Shown here: in pieces, positions 8,328-17,173 of the stretch | Layout of the letters: the number at the start of each line of letters is the position of its first letter | How positions within the stretch are numbered: position 1 is the first letter of the stretch | Assembly (NCBI RefSeq): GCF_900230225.1 | Contig: NZ_OCNH01000002.1 | Coordinates: forward strand, 1-64,000 | From: Spirosoma fluviale | GTDB taxonomy: Bacteria > Bacteroidota > Bacteroidia > Cytophagales > Spirosomataceae | Direction of reading: 5' to 3' | DNA: 64,000 nt | Notes under the pieces: generated by a model | Told to the model about the DNA's origin: nothing | Database searches by the model: none | What the model saw: the letters and a program-made list of their open reading frames with translations, nothing else | Program-made: the position numbers and the translations under genes

Positions 8328-9203
8328 TTAGTGACTGGCAAGGCGCATCAGGTCATTGATCTGGTTGATGATTTGGGCGTTTTCCGGCGTCTCAATATCC
8401 TGCCCAACTACCTGATAGCCCGTTAACAGAATTTGGGAATCAGGGAAAGCCTGCGCCAGTCGATTCACATAGGGCTGCACCTCATGGTTGGATGGGACCG
8501 ATGTCAGAACTGAGAAAACATAATCCGGTTTATACAATGAGTGGCCAAATACCAGTTCGTTGAACGGCAAACTCTGGCCCAGATAGATGACTTTGTTACC
8601 GCGGCAGCGGATGATGTAGTGCGCAAATAAAAGGCTTATTTCATGAAATTCGCCTTCAGGCAAAAACAGCATGTATTTTTTGCCGTTACTCGCTGTTCCG
8701 GACAACCCGTCAATGGCAACAATCAATTTCTGCCGGATCAGGTTGGTAATAAAGTGCTCCTGCGCCGGACCTACCGAACCCGTCAGCCAAAGAGTGCCAA
8801 TGCGACTCAGGAAAGGATAGACGATGTTGATCATCGTATTCTCAAAGCCAAACTGACTGATGTTGGTACTGATGATTTTTTCGAACCGGTCTTCGCTCAG
8901 ATCAAGCATCGAAATGGTCAATGCATGAATCTGGTCGGGATAGTTAAGTTGCCGTTCAGAAATCTTCACTACTTCATTGCCCAGTTCTTCAGTCGACAAT
9001 TTTGCGATCTCCGAAATTTTGTACCCGTGATCCTTTAACAGTGAAATATTCAGGACGCGCTTCAGGTCTTCATCTCCATAAGAGCGAATATTGGTATCGG
9101 TTCTGTCCGGCGTCAGAATCGCATAGCGTTGTTCCCAGATGCGTAGCGTATGGGCTTTGATTCCCGAAAGCTGCTCTAAATCTCTGATTGAATACGTACT
9201 CAT
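8328..9203 (-). CDS. MerR-family regulator with CarH-like B12-binding domain
   Basis: The 291-residue protein has an N-terminal MerR winged helix (residues 1-70: YSIRDLEQLSGIKAHTLRIWEQRY), then a helical bundle and a Rossmann-like domain as in the photoreceptor CarH/LitR. Key cobalamin features are visible: W139 with E149-H150 gives the W-x9-EH motif that caps the upper face of adenosylcobalamin, and E185-x-H187-x-x-S190 corresponds to the ExHxxG lower-ligand motif, with Gly replaced by Ser. In CarH, light breaks the cobalamin bond and releases DNA. No carotenoid or photolyase genes are nearby, so the target is open. Confidence 0.8.
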   Translation of the reverse strand: MSTYSIRDLEQLSGIKAHTLRIWEQRYAILTPDRTDTNIRSYGDEDLKRVLNISLLKDHGYKISEIAKLSTEELGNEVVKISERQLNYPDQIHALTISMLDLSEDRFEKIISTNISQFGFENTMINIVYPFLSRIGTLWLTGSVGPAQEHFITNLIRQKLIVAIDGLSGTASNGKKYMLFLPEGEFHEISLLFAHYIIRCRGNKVIYLGQSLPFNELVFGHSLYKPDYVFSVLTSVPSNHEVQPYVNRLAQAFPDSQILLTGYQVVGQDIETPENAQIINQINDLMRLASH

Positions 9204-9363
9204 AGTCGTAACAAGTAATAAACAGTCAACGAAGATAAGAAAATTTTGTTTAATCTTTTCTCTATATATGTTAAACAGAGTGTTTCTTTACATCAATGAC
9301 AGGCTTGCTGACTACTGCTAATTGGTTCATAGCCAAAGCAACACTGAAAGTATATCGAAGTCA

Positions 9364-10764
9364 TCACAAGACAGGTGCCCCGCTTGACACAGCAACTGCT
9401 GTCTTCCGAATAGCTGCCAAACCTCCCTCTACGTTTATAACGTTGTCGAACCCCCGCGCTTTGAGGATTGAGTTTGCCACCATGGAGCGATACCCTCCGG
9501 CGCAATGTACATACAGTGGCTCGTTACGGGGGACTTCAGCCATGTAGTCGTTGACGTTGTCGAGTGGTACGTTGCTGGCTCCGTCAACGTGTTCTGTAGC
9601 AAACTCGGTTGGCTTTCGTACATCGATAATCGGTATATGTGGGTTCTGCTGCCATCTAGCGGCAAATTCCTCCGCCGATATAGACTCAATCTGGTCAACT
9701 TCTTTTCCCGCCTGTTGCCAGGTAGAAAAGCCACCTTCCAGAAAGCCGATGCAGTTGTCGTAGCCAACCCGAGCCAGCCGCAGGACGGTTTCGCCTTCCT
9801 GACCGCCAGGGGCAATTAGTGCAATAGGCTGCGTTAATTCTGGGATCAGCGCACCAACCCAGGGAGCAAACTGTCCATCAAGACCGATGTTGATTGAATT
9901 CGGGATAAACCCTTTGGCGAAATCTGCAGCCTCCCGAACATCCAGAATAAGCGATCCCGTTTCATTTACGGCCGCTTCGAAGGTATCGGGCGAAAGGCTC
10001 TGGCTACCCCGCTGCAAAACGCGGTCGATGGATTCGTAACCTTCTTTATTAAGTCGGGCGTTTTCGGCGAAGTAAGCAGGGGCGGGGGTCAGGCCATCGA
10101 GTACTTTCTCAATAAACTCCTCCCGCGATTTAGCGCGGAGGGCGTAATTGAAACGTTTTTGATTCCCTAACGTATCGGTTGTTTCTTTACTCATGTTCTT
10201 GCCACAGGCCGATCCGGCCCCGTGAGCCGGATAAACGATCACATCGTCCGGAAGCGGTATAATCTTGGCATGAAGGCTGTCGTATAACATGCCTGCCAGG
10301 TCATGTTCGGTCAAATCTCCTTTGATAGCCAGGTCCGGCCGACCAACATCGCCGATGAACAGGGTATCGCCGGTGAAGATGGCGTGGTCTTTTCCTGTTT
10401 CGTCGATGAGCAGGTACGTTGTTGATTCGGGTGTGTGGCCGGGCGTATGCAGTACTTTTATGGTCACATGGCCAAGGGCAAAGGTTTCGCCATCCCTGGC
10501 GTGATAAGCCTCGTAAGTGGTATTGGCGTTGGGGCCATACACAATCGTAGCGCCCGTTTTTCGGGCTAAGTCCACATGGCCGGATACAAAGTCGGCATGG
10601 AAGTGGGTTTCGAAAACGTACTTTATTCTTGCGCTCGCTTTATCGCTTTTTCGGATGTAAGGCGATGTTTCCCGAAGTGGGTCGATAATGGCCGCTTCGC
10701 CATTACTTTCAATGTAATAAGCGCCCTGGGCCAGACAGCCCGTGTACAGTTGTTCGATGATCAT
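9364..10764 (-). CDS. Persulfide dioxygenase-rhodanese fusion (CstB/BlhA-like MBL-fold protein)
   Basis: A 466-residue, three-domain protein. Residues 1-230 are an ETHE1-type metallo-beta-lactamase domain with THFHADFVSGH, HTPGHT, FTGDTLF and VYPAHGAG for a mononuclear iron. A first rhodanese domain (about 255-350) lacks a catalytic Cys (ALIAPGGQEG at the loop); a second (about 360-466) has VHCAGGYRS with Cys near 421. CstB-type enzymes oxidise glutathione- or coenzyme-A persulfide and move sulfane sulfur, detoxifying sulfide. It follows the TauE/SafE exporter gene. ATG 10764 was chosen because the longer form would add residues missing in the family. Confidence 0.88.
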   Translation of the reverse strand: MIIEQLYTGCLAQGAYYIESNGEAAIIDPLRETSPYIRKSDKASARIKYVFETHFHADFVSGHVDLARKTGATIVYGPNANTTYEAYHARDGETFALGHVTIKVLHTPGHTPESTTYLLIDETGKDHAIFTGDTLFIGDVGRPDLAIKGDLTEHDLAGMLYDSLHAKIIPLPDDVIVYPAHGAGSACGKNMSKETTDTLGNQKRFNYALRAKSREEFIEKVLDGLTPAPAYFAENARLNKEGYESIDRVLQRGSQSLSPDTFEAAVNETGSLILDVREAADFAKGFIPNSINIGLDGQFAPWVGALIPELTQPIALIAPGGQEGETVLRLARVGYDNCIGFLEGGFSTWQQAGKEVDQIESISAEEFAARWQQNPHIPIIDVRKPTEFATEHVDGASNVPLDNVNDYMAEVPRNEPLYVHCAGGYRSMVANSILKARGFDNVINVEGGLAAIRKTAVAVSSGAPVL

Positions 10765-10768
10765 GGTG

Positions 10769-10823
10769 TAACGCGGGTGAAAACCCGCCACTATAAATTA
10801 AATCGCGGTTTTAACCCGCGTTA
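10769..10823. repeat. Palindromic hairpin pair between tauE-like and persulfide dioxygenase genes
   Basis: The left arm 10769-10788 and right arm 10805-10823 are inverted copies of TAACGCGGGTxAAAACCxGC with one substitution and one indel. The left arm also folds on itself (GCGGGT, GAAA loop, ACCCGC) and the right arm has CGCGG/CCGCG. The end of the right arm supplies the TAA stop of the exporter gene (10821-10823). There is no U-run, so it is more like a REP/BIME element than a classic terminator. Confidence 0.75.
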
Positions 10824-11618
10824 GAATATCTCCCGGATAAGCATATAAACTGCTACCACCAGGACAAACCAGCCAAAGCCTTTTTTGAGCTTATCGGGTG
10901 GTACGAACTGAGCCGAGTACATGCCAATGAAGATCCCGATAATGGATAAACCCGTAAAGGGAAGCAGAAAATTCCAGTCAAGCTTCGTATGTTGAATATC
11001 ACCCATAAATCCAACGAACGAATTGACCGCAATGATCAGTACGGAGGTAGCCACGGCTCTGGGTATGGGCAGACCGGCCATTAACACCAGCATGGGCACG
11101 ATCAGGAAGCCCCCGCCCGCGCCAATCGTACCCGTCAATAAGCCAACCGCCAGGCCATCGAGCGCCAGACTACCGTACCGTGGACGCCCATCGGCGGCTT
11201 CGCCCTGCTCCGGGCGGTCGTTCTTGATCATGGCGCGGGCAGCAATGACCATTACGACGGCAAAGAAGTACAGAATGGCCTCACTTTTGGATAACGTAAA
11301 CCGCTCGAACTGAAAAAGCGGGTCGGGCAGGGCTGGAACCAGAAACCGCCGACTCAGATAGACGGATACAAATGACGGCAGCGCAAACGCAGCTGTTACG
11401 CGTAAGTCGACCTTCCGATGCCAAATGTGGTTCAGCGAACCGACCAGTGAGGTAGAGCCAACCACAAACAGCGAATAGGTAGTGGCCAGTACGGTAGGCA
11501 TATGAAAAACGTACACGAAAATAGGTACGGTCAGGATGGAACCGCCCCCACCTGCTAACCCAATTACCAAGCCAACAACAATGGCCGATGCATAGCCAAA
11601 CAACTCCTGTTCACTCAT
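10821..11618 (-). CDS. TSUP-family sulfite/sulfur-anion exporter (TauE/SafE)
   Basis: A 265-residue membrane protein with about eight hydrophobic segments and the duplicated TSUP signature: [17 protein letters not shown] near residue 20 and [19 protein letters not shown] near 160. Family members export sulfite, sulfoacetate or related anions across the inner membrane. It is first in a two-gene operon with the persulfide dioxygenase, so exporting sulfite or thiosulfate made by that enzyme is the simplest role. A Bacteroidota-type promoter and a 16-base palindrome sit directly upstream (11626-11656). Confidence 0.87.
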   Translation of the reverse strand: MSEQELFGYASAIVVGLVIGLAGGGGSILTVPIFVYVFHMPTVLATTYSLFVVGSTSLVGSLNHIWHRKVDLRVTAAFALPSFVSVYLSRRFLVPALPDPLFQFERFTLSKSEAILYFFAVVMVIAARAMIKNDRPEQGEAADGRPRYGSLALDGLAVGLLTGTIGAGGGFLIVPMLVLMAGLPIPRAVATSVLIIAVNSFVGFMGDIQHTKLDWNFLLPFTGLSIIGIFIGMYSAQFVPPDKLKKGFGWFVLVVAVYMLIREIF

Positions 11619-11625
11619 TATGAGG

Positions 11626-11656
11626 CAAAACTACATTTGTTTAGTCTATAGACTAA
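11626..11656 (-). promoter_or_regulatory. Promoter with overlapping 16-base palindromic operator
   Basis: On the minus strand TAGTTTTG (11626-11633) is an exact TAnnTTTG -7 box. About 19 bases upstream, in place of TTTG, lies TTAG, which begins the perfect palindrome TTAGTCTATAGACTAA (11641-11656). A palindrome spanning from the -33 box towards the -7 box is a classic repressor site, plausibly for a sulfide- or persulfide-sensing regulator. The regulator itself is not identified here. Confidence 0.6.
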
Positions 11657-11692
11657 TAAAAACGCCCTCTAATAGATGCATTAGAGGGCGTT
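11655..11692 (-). terminator. Rho-independent terminator of the amino-acid permease gene
   Basis: A perfect 12-base-pair stem (AACGCCCTCTAA at 11661-11672 and its complement at 11681-11692) with an 8-base loop. On the minus strand it is followed by TTTTTATT, and it lies 33 bases after the permease stop codon at 11725. Confidence 0.9.
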
Positions 11693-11724
11693 CAATGAAA
11701 TTCTACCTAAGCCAGTTGATTAAT

Positions 11725-13233
11725 TTACTGGTGATCTTCAGGTTTATTGAGATGACTATGTTTACGGCTGTACAGGAAGTATACGACAAGACCGAGCGAA
11801 CACCAGATCAGGAACGAGATTTTAGTATCGGTCCGCAAGTTATACATCAGGTATAAGTTTGCCAGGATGCCCAGCGTAGCCACGACGGGTAAGGCCGGGG
11901 TTTTATAAGGCCGTTCCAGATTAGGCTCCCGAACACGCAACAGCCAAACAGCTCCGCAAATCATGGCAAACGCCAGCAACGTACCCGACGAACATAGCTC
12001 CGACACTTTATCAATAGGAGTCAGCGCGGCAACGACCGATACAATGCCACCTACCAGAATCGTACTCTTCCAGGGCGTTTTAAACGTTGGGTGAATAGAT
12101 GCAAACAGGTTTTTCGGTAATAAGCCATCTTTGGCCATACCCAGGAAAATACGTGTCTGACCAAGCATCATTACCAGCATAACTGACGTCAGACCGGCAA
12201 TGGCCGCTATCGTAATCAGGTAAACAGCCCAAGTCAGTCCCTGGTCGGCAAAAGCCTGTGCTACCGGTGCTTTGAGGTCAAGAGCGTCGTATTTCACCAT
12301 ACCGGTCAGGACAAGCGAAACCAGAATATAAAGGACGGTACAAATAATGAGCGATGCGATAATAGCGAAGGGAACGTCTTTCTTTGGGTTGATGGCTTCG
12401 CCTGCCTGGGTCGAAACGGCATCGAAACCGATATACGCAAAAAACACGATACCGGCAGCGGTTACAATCCCGTTGAAACCATAATGCTGCTGTCCACCTT
12501 TGTCGATAACCGGCTCCGGAATGAACGGTGTCCAGTTGGCGGCATCGACGTAGAATGCACCGGCTACGATTACAAAAATGACCGTGGCTACTTTCAGGAT
12601 TACAATGGCGTTGTTAGTACTGGCAGCTTCTTTGATGCCTTTTACCAGTACGTAGGTTACGCACCAGACAATTAAGAAGGCTGGCAGGTTGACAGCAAAC
12701 GAAAAATCAGGGATGTTCTCGCCAGCGGCCCGTAGTTTTTCTGCTTTCTCTTGGGCTGTAACGGGGTCGTTCATCAACCAGATAGGCGGATTGATGCCAA
12801 GCAAATGGAGTAATTTTTCGAAATAACCCGACCAGCTTACGGCAACGGTTGTGGCCCCCATCATGTATTCAAGAATGAGGTTCCAGCCAATAAGCCAGGC
12901 GAAAATTTCCCCTACCGTACCATAAGAGTAGGCATACGCTGAGCCTTCTACCGGCAGGATAGACGCAAATTCGGCATAACAAAGAGCCGCAAATGCACAC
13001 GCCACTCCCGCCATAACAAACGCCAGTGCCAGTGCCGGCCCCGCCCATTCGTTAGCTGCTATACCGGTGAGCACGAATACGCCCCCGCCAATAACAGCGC
13101 CAATGCCAAGCGAGGTTAGTGACCAGCGGGTTAATACACGCTTAAGTTCACTCTTTTTCATGTCTGCCTCATAAGCCGCTAAAGGCTTTTTGCGCCAGAC
13201 ACTGGTATCAACAGGTTTTAGTTTGGTTTCCAT
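11725..13233 (-). CDS. APC-superfamily amino-acid permease (CAT-like)
   Basis: A 502-residue transporter with about twelve hydrophobic segments beginning near residue 37. The first, GIGAVIGGGVFVLTG, is the substrate-binding unwound helix typical of APC transporters. The start PVDTSVWRKKPLAAYEADM and the internal ITAAGIVFFAYIGFDAV segment match the cationic amino-acid transporter/YfnA branch. It would import amino acids with protons across the inner membrane. A strong terminator follows it; the promoter region upstream (13234-13310) has no clear consensus. Confidence 0.87.
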   Translation of the reverse strand: METKLKPVDTSVWRKKPLAAYEADMKKSELKRVLTRWSLTSLGIGAVIGGGVFVLTGIAANEWAGPALALAFVMAGVACAFAALCYAEFASILPVEGSAYAYSYGTVGEIFAWLIGWNLILEYMMGATTVAVSWSGYFEKLLHLLGINPPIWLMNDPVTAQEKAEKLRAAGENIPDFSFAVNLPAFLIVWCVTYVLVKGIKEAASTNNAIVILKVATVIFVIVAGAFYVDAANWTPFIPEPVIDKGGQQHYGFNGIVTAAGIVFFAYIGFDAVSTQAGEAINPKKDVPFAIIASLIICTVLYILVSLVLTGMVKYDALDLKAPVAQAFADQGLTWAVYLITIAAIAGLTSVMLVMMLGQTRIFLGMAKDGLLPKNLFASIHPTFKTPWKSTILVGGIVSVVAALTPIDKVSELCSSGTLLAFAMICGAVWLLRVREPNLERPYKTPALPVVATLGILANLYLMYNLRTDTKISFLIWCSLGLVVYFLYSRKHSHLNKPEDHQ

Positions 13234-13310
13234 GCAGGATGAATTAGAGTTTGGTGATTGTGTCGTTTAGGGAAATAATCTTAAGCAATCAGGCGAAATA
13301 TACGAAATAT

Positions 13311-13390
13311 AATGAGCGAATGATTGAATTAGCGAATGGGAGAATGGCAGGTGGCCATTTCGCATTCATTAATTCAATCATTCGCTCATT
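13311..13390. repeat. Long inverted repeat downstream of secDF
   Basis: A perfect 21-base arm at 13311-13331 (AATGAGCGAATGATTGAATTA) is mirrored at 13370-13390, and imperfect pairing continues inward through GCGAATG-type repeats almost to the centre. It begins 10 bases after the secDF stop (13401 on the minus strand). There is no U-run directly after the stem. It may act as terminator or as an mRNA 3'-end protector. Confidence 0.7.
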
Positions 13391-13400
13391 CAAAATTAAC

Positions 13401-16400
13401 CTAGGACTGCGAAGGACGGATCAACGGTTTTTTGTCTTTCTTCTCCTTCTTCGCCGTAAACTCTTCGGGTGTAGCCGGAGCGGCACTCGTGAAATCAGCC
13501 GGAATGGCATCGAACCCGGTTTTCTTCTCGGCAGCAATGGTTGTAGTTGGCGTGATCGTTTCTTTTTCCTGAGCACTAGTCAGGGCATCAACCACAATTG
13601 GAGTGGCCACGAACAAGGACGAATACGTACCAACGATAACCCCGATAAGCATGGCGAACGAGAAACCACGGATGGTTTCACCACCGAAGATGAACAGGAC
13701 CAACAGGACCAGAATGGTTGAGAAACCGGTTACTGCTGTGCGGCTCAGCGTGCTGTTCAGGGCGTTGTTAATAATTGTAGCGATGGTTTCTTTCTTGCCT
13801 TTGTTTTCAGCCAGATACTCACGTACCCGGTCAAAAACAACAACGGTATCGTTCATGGAATAACCCATAATCGTGAGCAGGGCTCCCACAAACGCCTGGT
13901 CAACGTCCAGCGAGAACGGCAGCAGGCCATTGAAGATGGAGAAGATAGCCAGGATGATCAACACATCGTGGAACATGGCCACAACGGCTCCATATCCAAA
14001 AGCCAGCTTCTTGAAGCGGATCAGGATATAGACGAATACCACAGCAACCGCCAGCAGGATAGACCATAAGGCCGAGGTCAGCAGGTCGTACGCGATGGTC
14101 GGACCAACTTTCTGTGAACTTTCTATCTTAGCCGGATTGCCTTTAATTGCGCTCAAGCCCTGATAGATGGTCGCTTCAGCTTTCTTGTCGGCTCCCTGCG
14201 AATTATCGTCCACCAGATAAGGTGTCGTTACTTTCACCTGATTGGCACCAATACCCGTACCACCGTAGGTTTTCACCTCGGGCGATCCGCCTAAAACGGT
14301 TTCCAGCGAGTTGCGCACATCTTCTGTACTAACAGCCTGCTCAAAACGAATTACATACGACCGGCCGCCTTTGAAGTCAACACCGAGGCCAAATCCTTTG
14401 AAAACGGCGGAGATGATACCCGCTGCGATAATAATGGACGAAACGGTGTAATACAGTTTCCGGCGCGATACGAAGTCGAAGTTAGAATCGGCAAACAGAT
14501 TCTTCGCCCAGGTTGAGCTGAACGACAGCGTTTTGCCATTGCGGATGTAGTATTCCAGCAACAGACGGGTGATGAAAATAGCCGCGAACAGGGATGTTAG
14601 AATACCGATGATGAGGGTAGTGGCAAAGCCCAGAATTAGACCTGTTCCGAAGATGAACAGAACGATACCCGTCAGGAAGGTCGTAACGTTGGAGTCGATA
14701 ATTGACGAAAGCGCGTTCTGGAAACCATCCGTAACCGACTGCTTGAACGTCTTACCCAGCGCCATCTCTTCTTTAATCCGTTCGAAAATCAGTACGTTCG
14801 CGTCAACGGCCATACCAATCGATAATACGATACCGGCAATACCCGGCATGGTCAGAACCGCTCCCAGCGAGGCCATTACGCCCATCAGGAAGAATAAGTT
14901 GACGATCAGGGCGATGTCGGCAATAAAACCGGCGCGGTTGTAATAGAACACCACAAAGGCCAGTACCAGTAAAATACCAATGATCGACGAGAGTACACCG
15001 GCGCTCACGGCTTCTGAACCCAGGGTAGCACCCACTACGCTCTCTTCAACGATGTTGGTTGGGGCAGGGAGTTTACCGGCCTTCAGGACGTTGGCCATGT
15101 CTTTGGTTTCTTCTACGGTGAAGTTACCCGAGATGCTCGAACGACCGTTCGGAATTTCGTTCTGTACGTTTGGCGCAGTGTATACCAGGTTGTCCAGCAG
15201 AATAGCTACCGGCCGACCTACGTTGGCGGCTGTCAGGTTTTTCCATTTACGGGCACCTTCGGGGTTCATGTTCATGGTCACCTCCGGACGCCCACGATCG
15301 TCATAGTCATTAGAGGCTTCGGTAATCACATCACCTTCGAGGGGAGCGCGTCCACCAGCTTTCTTTAGGAAATAAAGAGGCAGAATTTCTTTGCCATCCG
15401 TTGCTTTGAATGTCTTCCGATCCCAGGCAAAAAAAGCATCGGCCGGGAAAAGACCTTTTACTTCGGGTGCGTTCAGAACGGCATTAGCCCGGGCAGTATC
15501 TTTCAGGTAAACACCTAGTTGATCCTGACCAACAGGCAGGAATAACTGAGTCAGTGCGGTGCCCTGTGCCGAAGCGGCTGCCGTATCGTTTTTCGCCGTC
15601 GAATCTTTCTTGCTTCCTTGCGCCAGCTGCGACTCAAGGCTCGATGCACCTTGTGCGGCTGAACCCGTTGCCGGTGTTGTGGCGGTTGTTTTCAGAGCTG
15701 CTTTACGAGCGGCTTCCTGGCTGAGCAAATACGCGCCCATGCCTTCGATAGCCGGAGCCAGTTCGTTCAGGCGGTACACTTCGGTAAATTCAAGTTTAGC
15801 GGCACCGGTCAACAGGCGACGAATACGCTCGGGGTTATCAACACCGGGCAGCTCGATCTGGATACGGCCCGAACCCGGTAATCGCTGGATGTTCGGGTTG
15901 GCAACCCCAAACTTATCGACCCGCGCCTGGATGATCTGGAACGCCCGCGTCGTAGCGCCGTTCACTTCGTCGTTCAGCAACTTCCGCACTTCGGTGTCCG
16001 ACGATTGGTAGTTGATTTTGCTGCGGTTTGCGCTGGTAGCAAAAATAGAGGCAAGCTTAGTGTCTGGAGCCAGTTTCTTAAACTCACCGGCAAACAGATC
16101 GACAAAGCTGGTGCTGCTGGTTTTCTGATCTTCAACGGCCAGCTTCAGAGCCTCGTTGAATTTCGGGTCGCGGTTGTTGCCCGACAGACTGCGAAGAATA
16201 TCGGCAGGCGACACTTCGAGCACAACGTGCATACCGCCTTGCAGGTCGAGGCCAAGGCCAAGTTCGCGCTCGGTAACTTCCTGAAGCGTGCTCCCCAGAT
16301 AAATAGGCTCTTTCCAGAGTGAATCGAGATAGTGTTGCTTTTTGGTGCGATCAACTACGCCCTGTTTGTTGGTGGCATAGGCTTCGGCATCGGCTTTAAC

Positions 16401-16490
16401 GCCCCGCGAGACAAACGTGAACGACAGGAAATAGATGCAGATGGCTGCAATAACGCCTGTCAGAATGATAATTCCGGTTCTGTTTTGCAT
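13401..16490 (-). CDS. secDF: Protein translocase subunit SecDF (fused SecD and SecF)
   Basis: At 1029 residues this is the SecD-SecF fusion common in Bacteroidota. SecD comes first: one N-terminal membrane helix (residues 5-28), a large periplasmic P1 region (about 60-500) holding GLDLQGGMHVVLEV, and the five-helix bundle with GMAVDANVLIFERIKEE (about 590). SecF starts near 700 with GVDFKGGRSYVIRF and repeats the helices with GYSMNDTVVVFDRVREY (about 900). It uses the proton gradient to help finish Sec-dependent export. A P1 insertion (about 265-310) is rich in Ala, Ser, Gln and Lys and probably disordered. Confidence 0.96.
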   Translation of the reverse strand: MQNRTGIIILTGVIAAICIYFLSFTFVSRGVKADAEAYATNKQGVVDRTKKQHYLDSLWKEPIYLGSTLQEVTERELGLGLDLQGGMHVVLEVSPADILRSLSGNNRDPKFNEALKLAVEDQKTSSTSFVDLFAGEFKKLAPDTKLASIFATSANRSKINYQSSDTEVRKLLNDEVNGATTRAFQIIQARVDKFGVANPNIQRLPGSGRIQIELPGVDNPERIRRLLTGAAKLEFTEVYRLNELAPAIEGMGAYLLSQEAARKAALKTTATTPATGSAAQGASSLESQLAQGSKKDSTAKNDTAAASAQGTALTQLFLPVGQDQLGVYLKDTARANAVLNAPEVKGLFPADAFFAWDRKTFKATDGKEILPLYFLKKAGGRAPLEGDVITEASNDYDDRGRPEVTMNMNPEGARKWKNLTAANVGRPVAILLDNLVYTAPNVQNEIPNGRSSISGNFTVEETKDMANVLKAGKLPAPTNIVEESVVGATLGSEAVSAGVLSSIIGILLVLAFVVFYYNRAGFIADIALIVNLFFLMGVMASLGAVLTMPGIAGIVLSIGMAVDANVLIFERIKEEMALGKTFKQSVTDGFQNALSSIIDSNVTTFLTGIVLFIFGTGLILGFATTLIIGILTSLFAAIFITRLLLEYYIRNGKTLSFSSTWAKNLFADSNFDFVSRRKLYYTVSSIIIAAGIISAVFKGFGLGVDFKGGRSYVIRFEQAVSTEDVRNSLETVLGGSPEVKTYGGTGIGANQVKVTTPYLVDDNSQGADKKAEATIYQGLSAIKGNPAKIESSQKVGPTIAYDLLTSALWSILLAVAVVFVYILIRFKKLAFGYGAVVAMFHDVLIILAIFSIFNGLLPFSLDVDQAFVGALLTIMGYSMNDTVVVFDRVREYLAENKGKKETIATIINNALNSTLSRTAVTGFSTILVLLVLFIFGGETIRGFSFAMLIGVIVGTYSSLFVATPIVVDALTSAQEKETITPTTTIAAEKKTGFDAIPADFTSAAPATPEEFTAKKEKKDKKPLIRPSQS

Positions 16491-16628
16491 TGGTTTACAC
16501 AGGCCACGCCCGTGATTTGGCTATAAGTTACTAGGATAAGAAAAGATGGAGCCAGCGTAAAAGCATAGCTTCGGGAAATGAACAGCGGGTTCAGGTCAAT
16601 CGACGATCAATGACCTGTTCTGTGTAGA

Positions 16629-17012
16629 CTAGGGTGCGTTGGTGGCAATATGATGCCCGAACACATGCCTGAAAAAGGAGAAATAAAAATGCGGTAAGGT
16701 GAAAAAGCGTAGCAACGGAACGCTCAGCAGCAATAAAATGAGCAGAGCAGGGGCGGGCAGCAGAAAGGCACTCTGTCCCGACTCGCCCAATTGTGTGGCG
16801 GGAGTAACAACGGCTTCGAACTGAGCCGCACTCAACTTCGCCGATTCGGGGGCATCTGTCGCTTTTCCCGATTTAGCCTGTTCCGCAACCGCTTTGTGCA
16901 CTACAGGTGCTTTTGCCTGCGTCACATTGCCATGCCCCCAAACGGCTGTAAACAGCAGCAGGGTAGCCAGCACCAGGCTGGAAAAGCGTTGTATGACACG
17001 GGGTTGCTTCAT
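16629..17012 (-). CDS. Small secreted or membrane-anchored protein of unknown function
   Basis: From ATG 17012 (MKQPRVIQRF) the product is 127 residues, with an N-terminal signal segment (about residues 10-27), an Ala/Lys-rich middle and one strong transmembrane segment (LLPAPALLILLLLSVPLLRF, about 82-101). The short tail is aromatic and His-rich (HFYFSFFRHVFGHHIATNAP). I do not recognise the family. The longer reading with upstream starts would cross a palindromic site at 17036-17073, so the shorter start is preferred. It is divergent from nadC. Confidence 0.6.
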   Translation of the reverse strand: MKQPRVIQRFSSLVLATLLLFTAVWGHGNVTQAKAPVVHKAVAEQAKSGKATDAPESAKLSAAQFEAVVTPATQLGESGQSAFLLPAPALLILLLLSVPLLRFFTLPHFYFSFFRHVFGHHIATNAP

Positions 17013-17035
17013 ATTATTCCTTAGCGGATGACAAA

Positions 17036-17073
17036 TTTCGTACCATTTTTGATGGAATGCAAGTGGTACGAAA
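17036..17073. promoter_or_regulatory. Palindromic operator-like site between a small membrane-protein gene and nadC
   Basis: TTTCGTACCA at 17036-17045 and TGGTACGAAA at 17064-17073 are perfect 10-base inverted repeats separated by 18 bases, placing half-site centres 28 bases apart. The site is 24 bases upstream of the small membrane-protein gene and about 100 bases upstream of nadC. No regulator can be named. Confidence 0.5.
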
Positions 17074-17173
17074 CAGGATTTTAAAATGTTGAATTGATCG
17101 CTCCTGGTGTCAGCCCTTGAAGACCTTGACAAAGTAGAACCAGCCGTCAAAAAAAATCTAGTACCTTGCGCTC

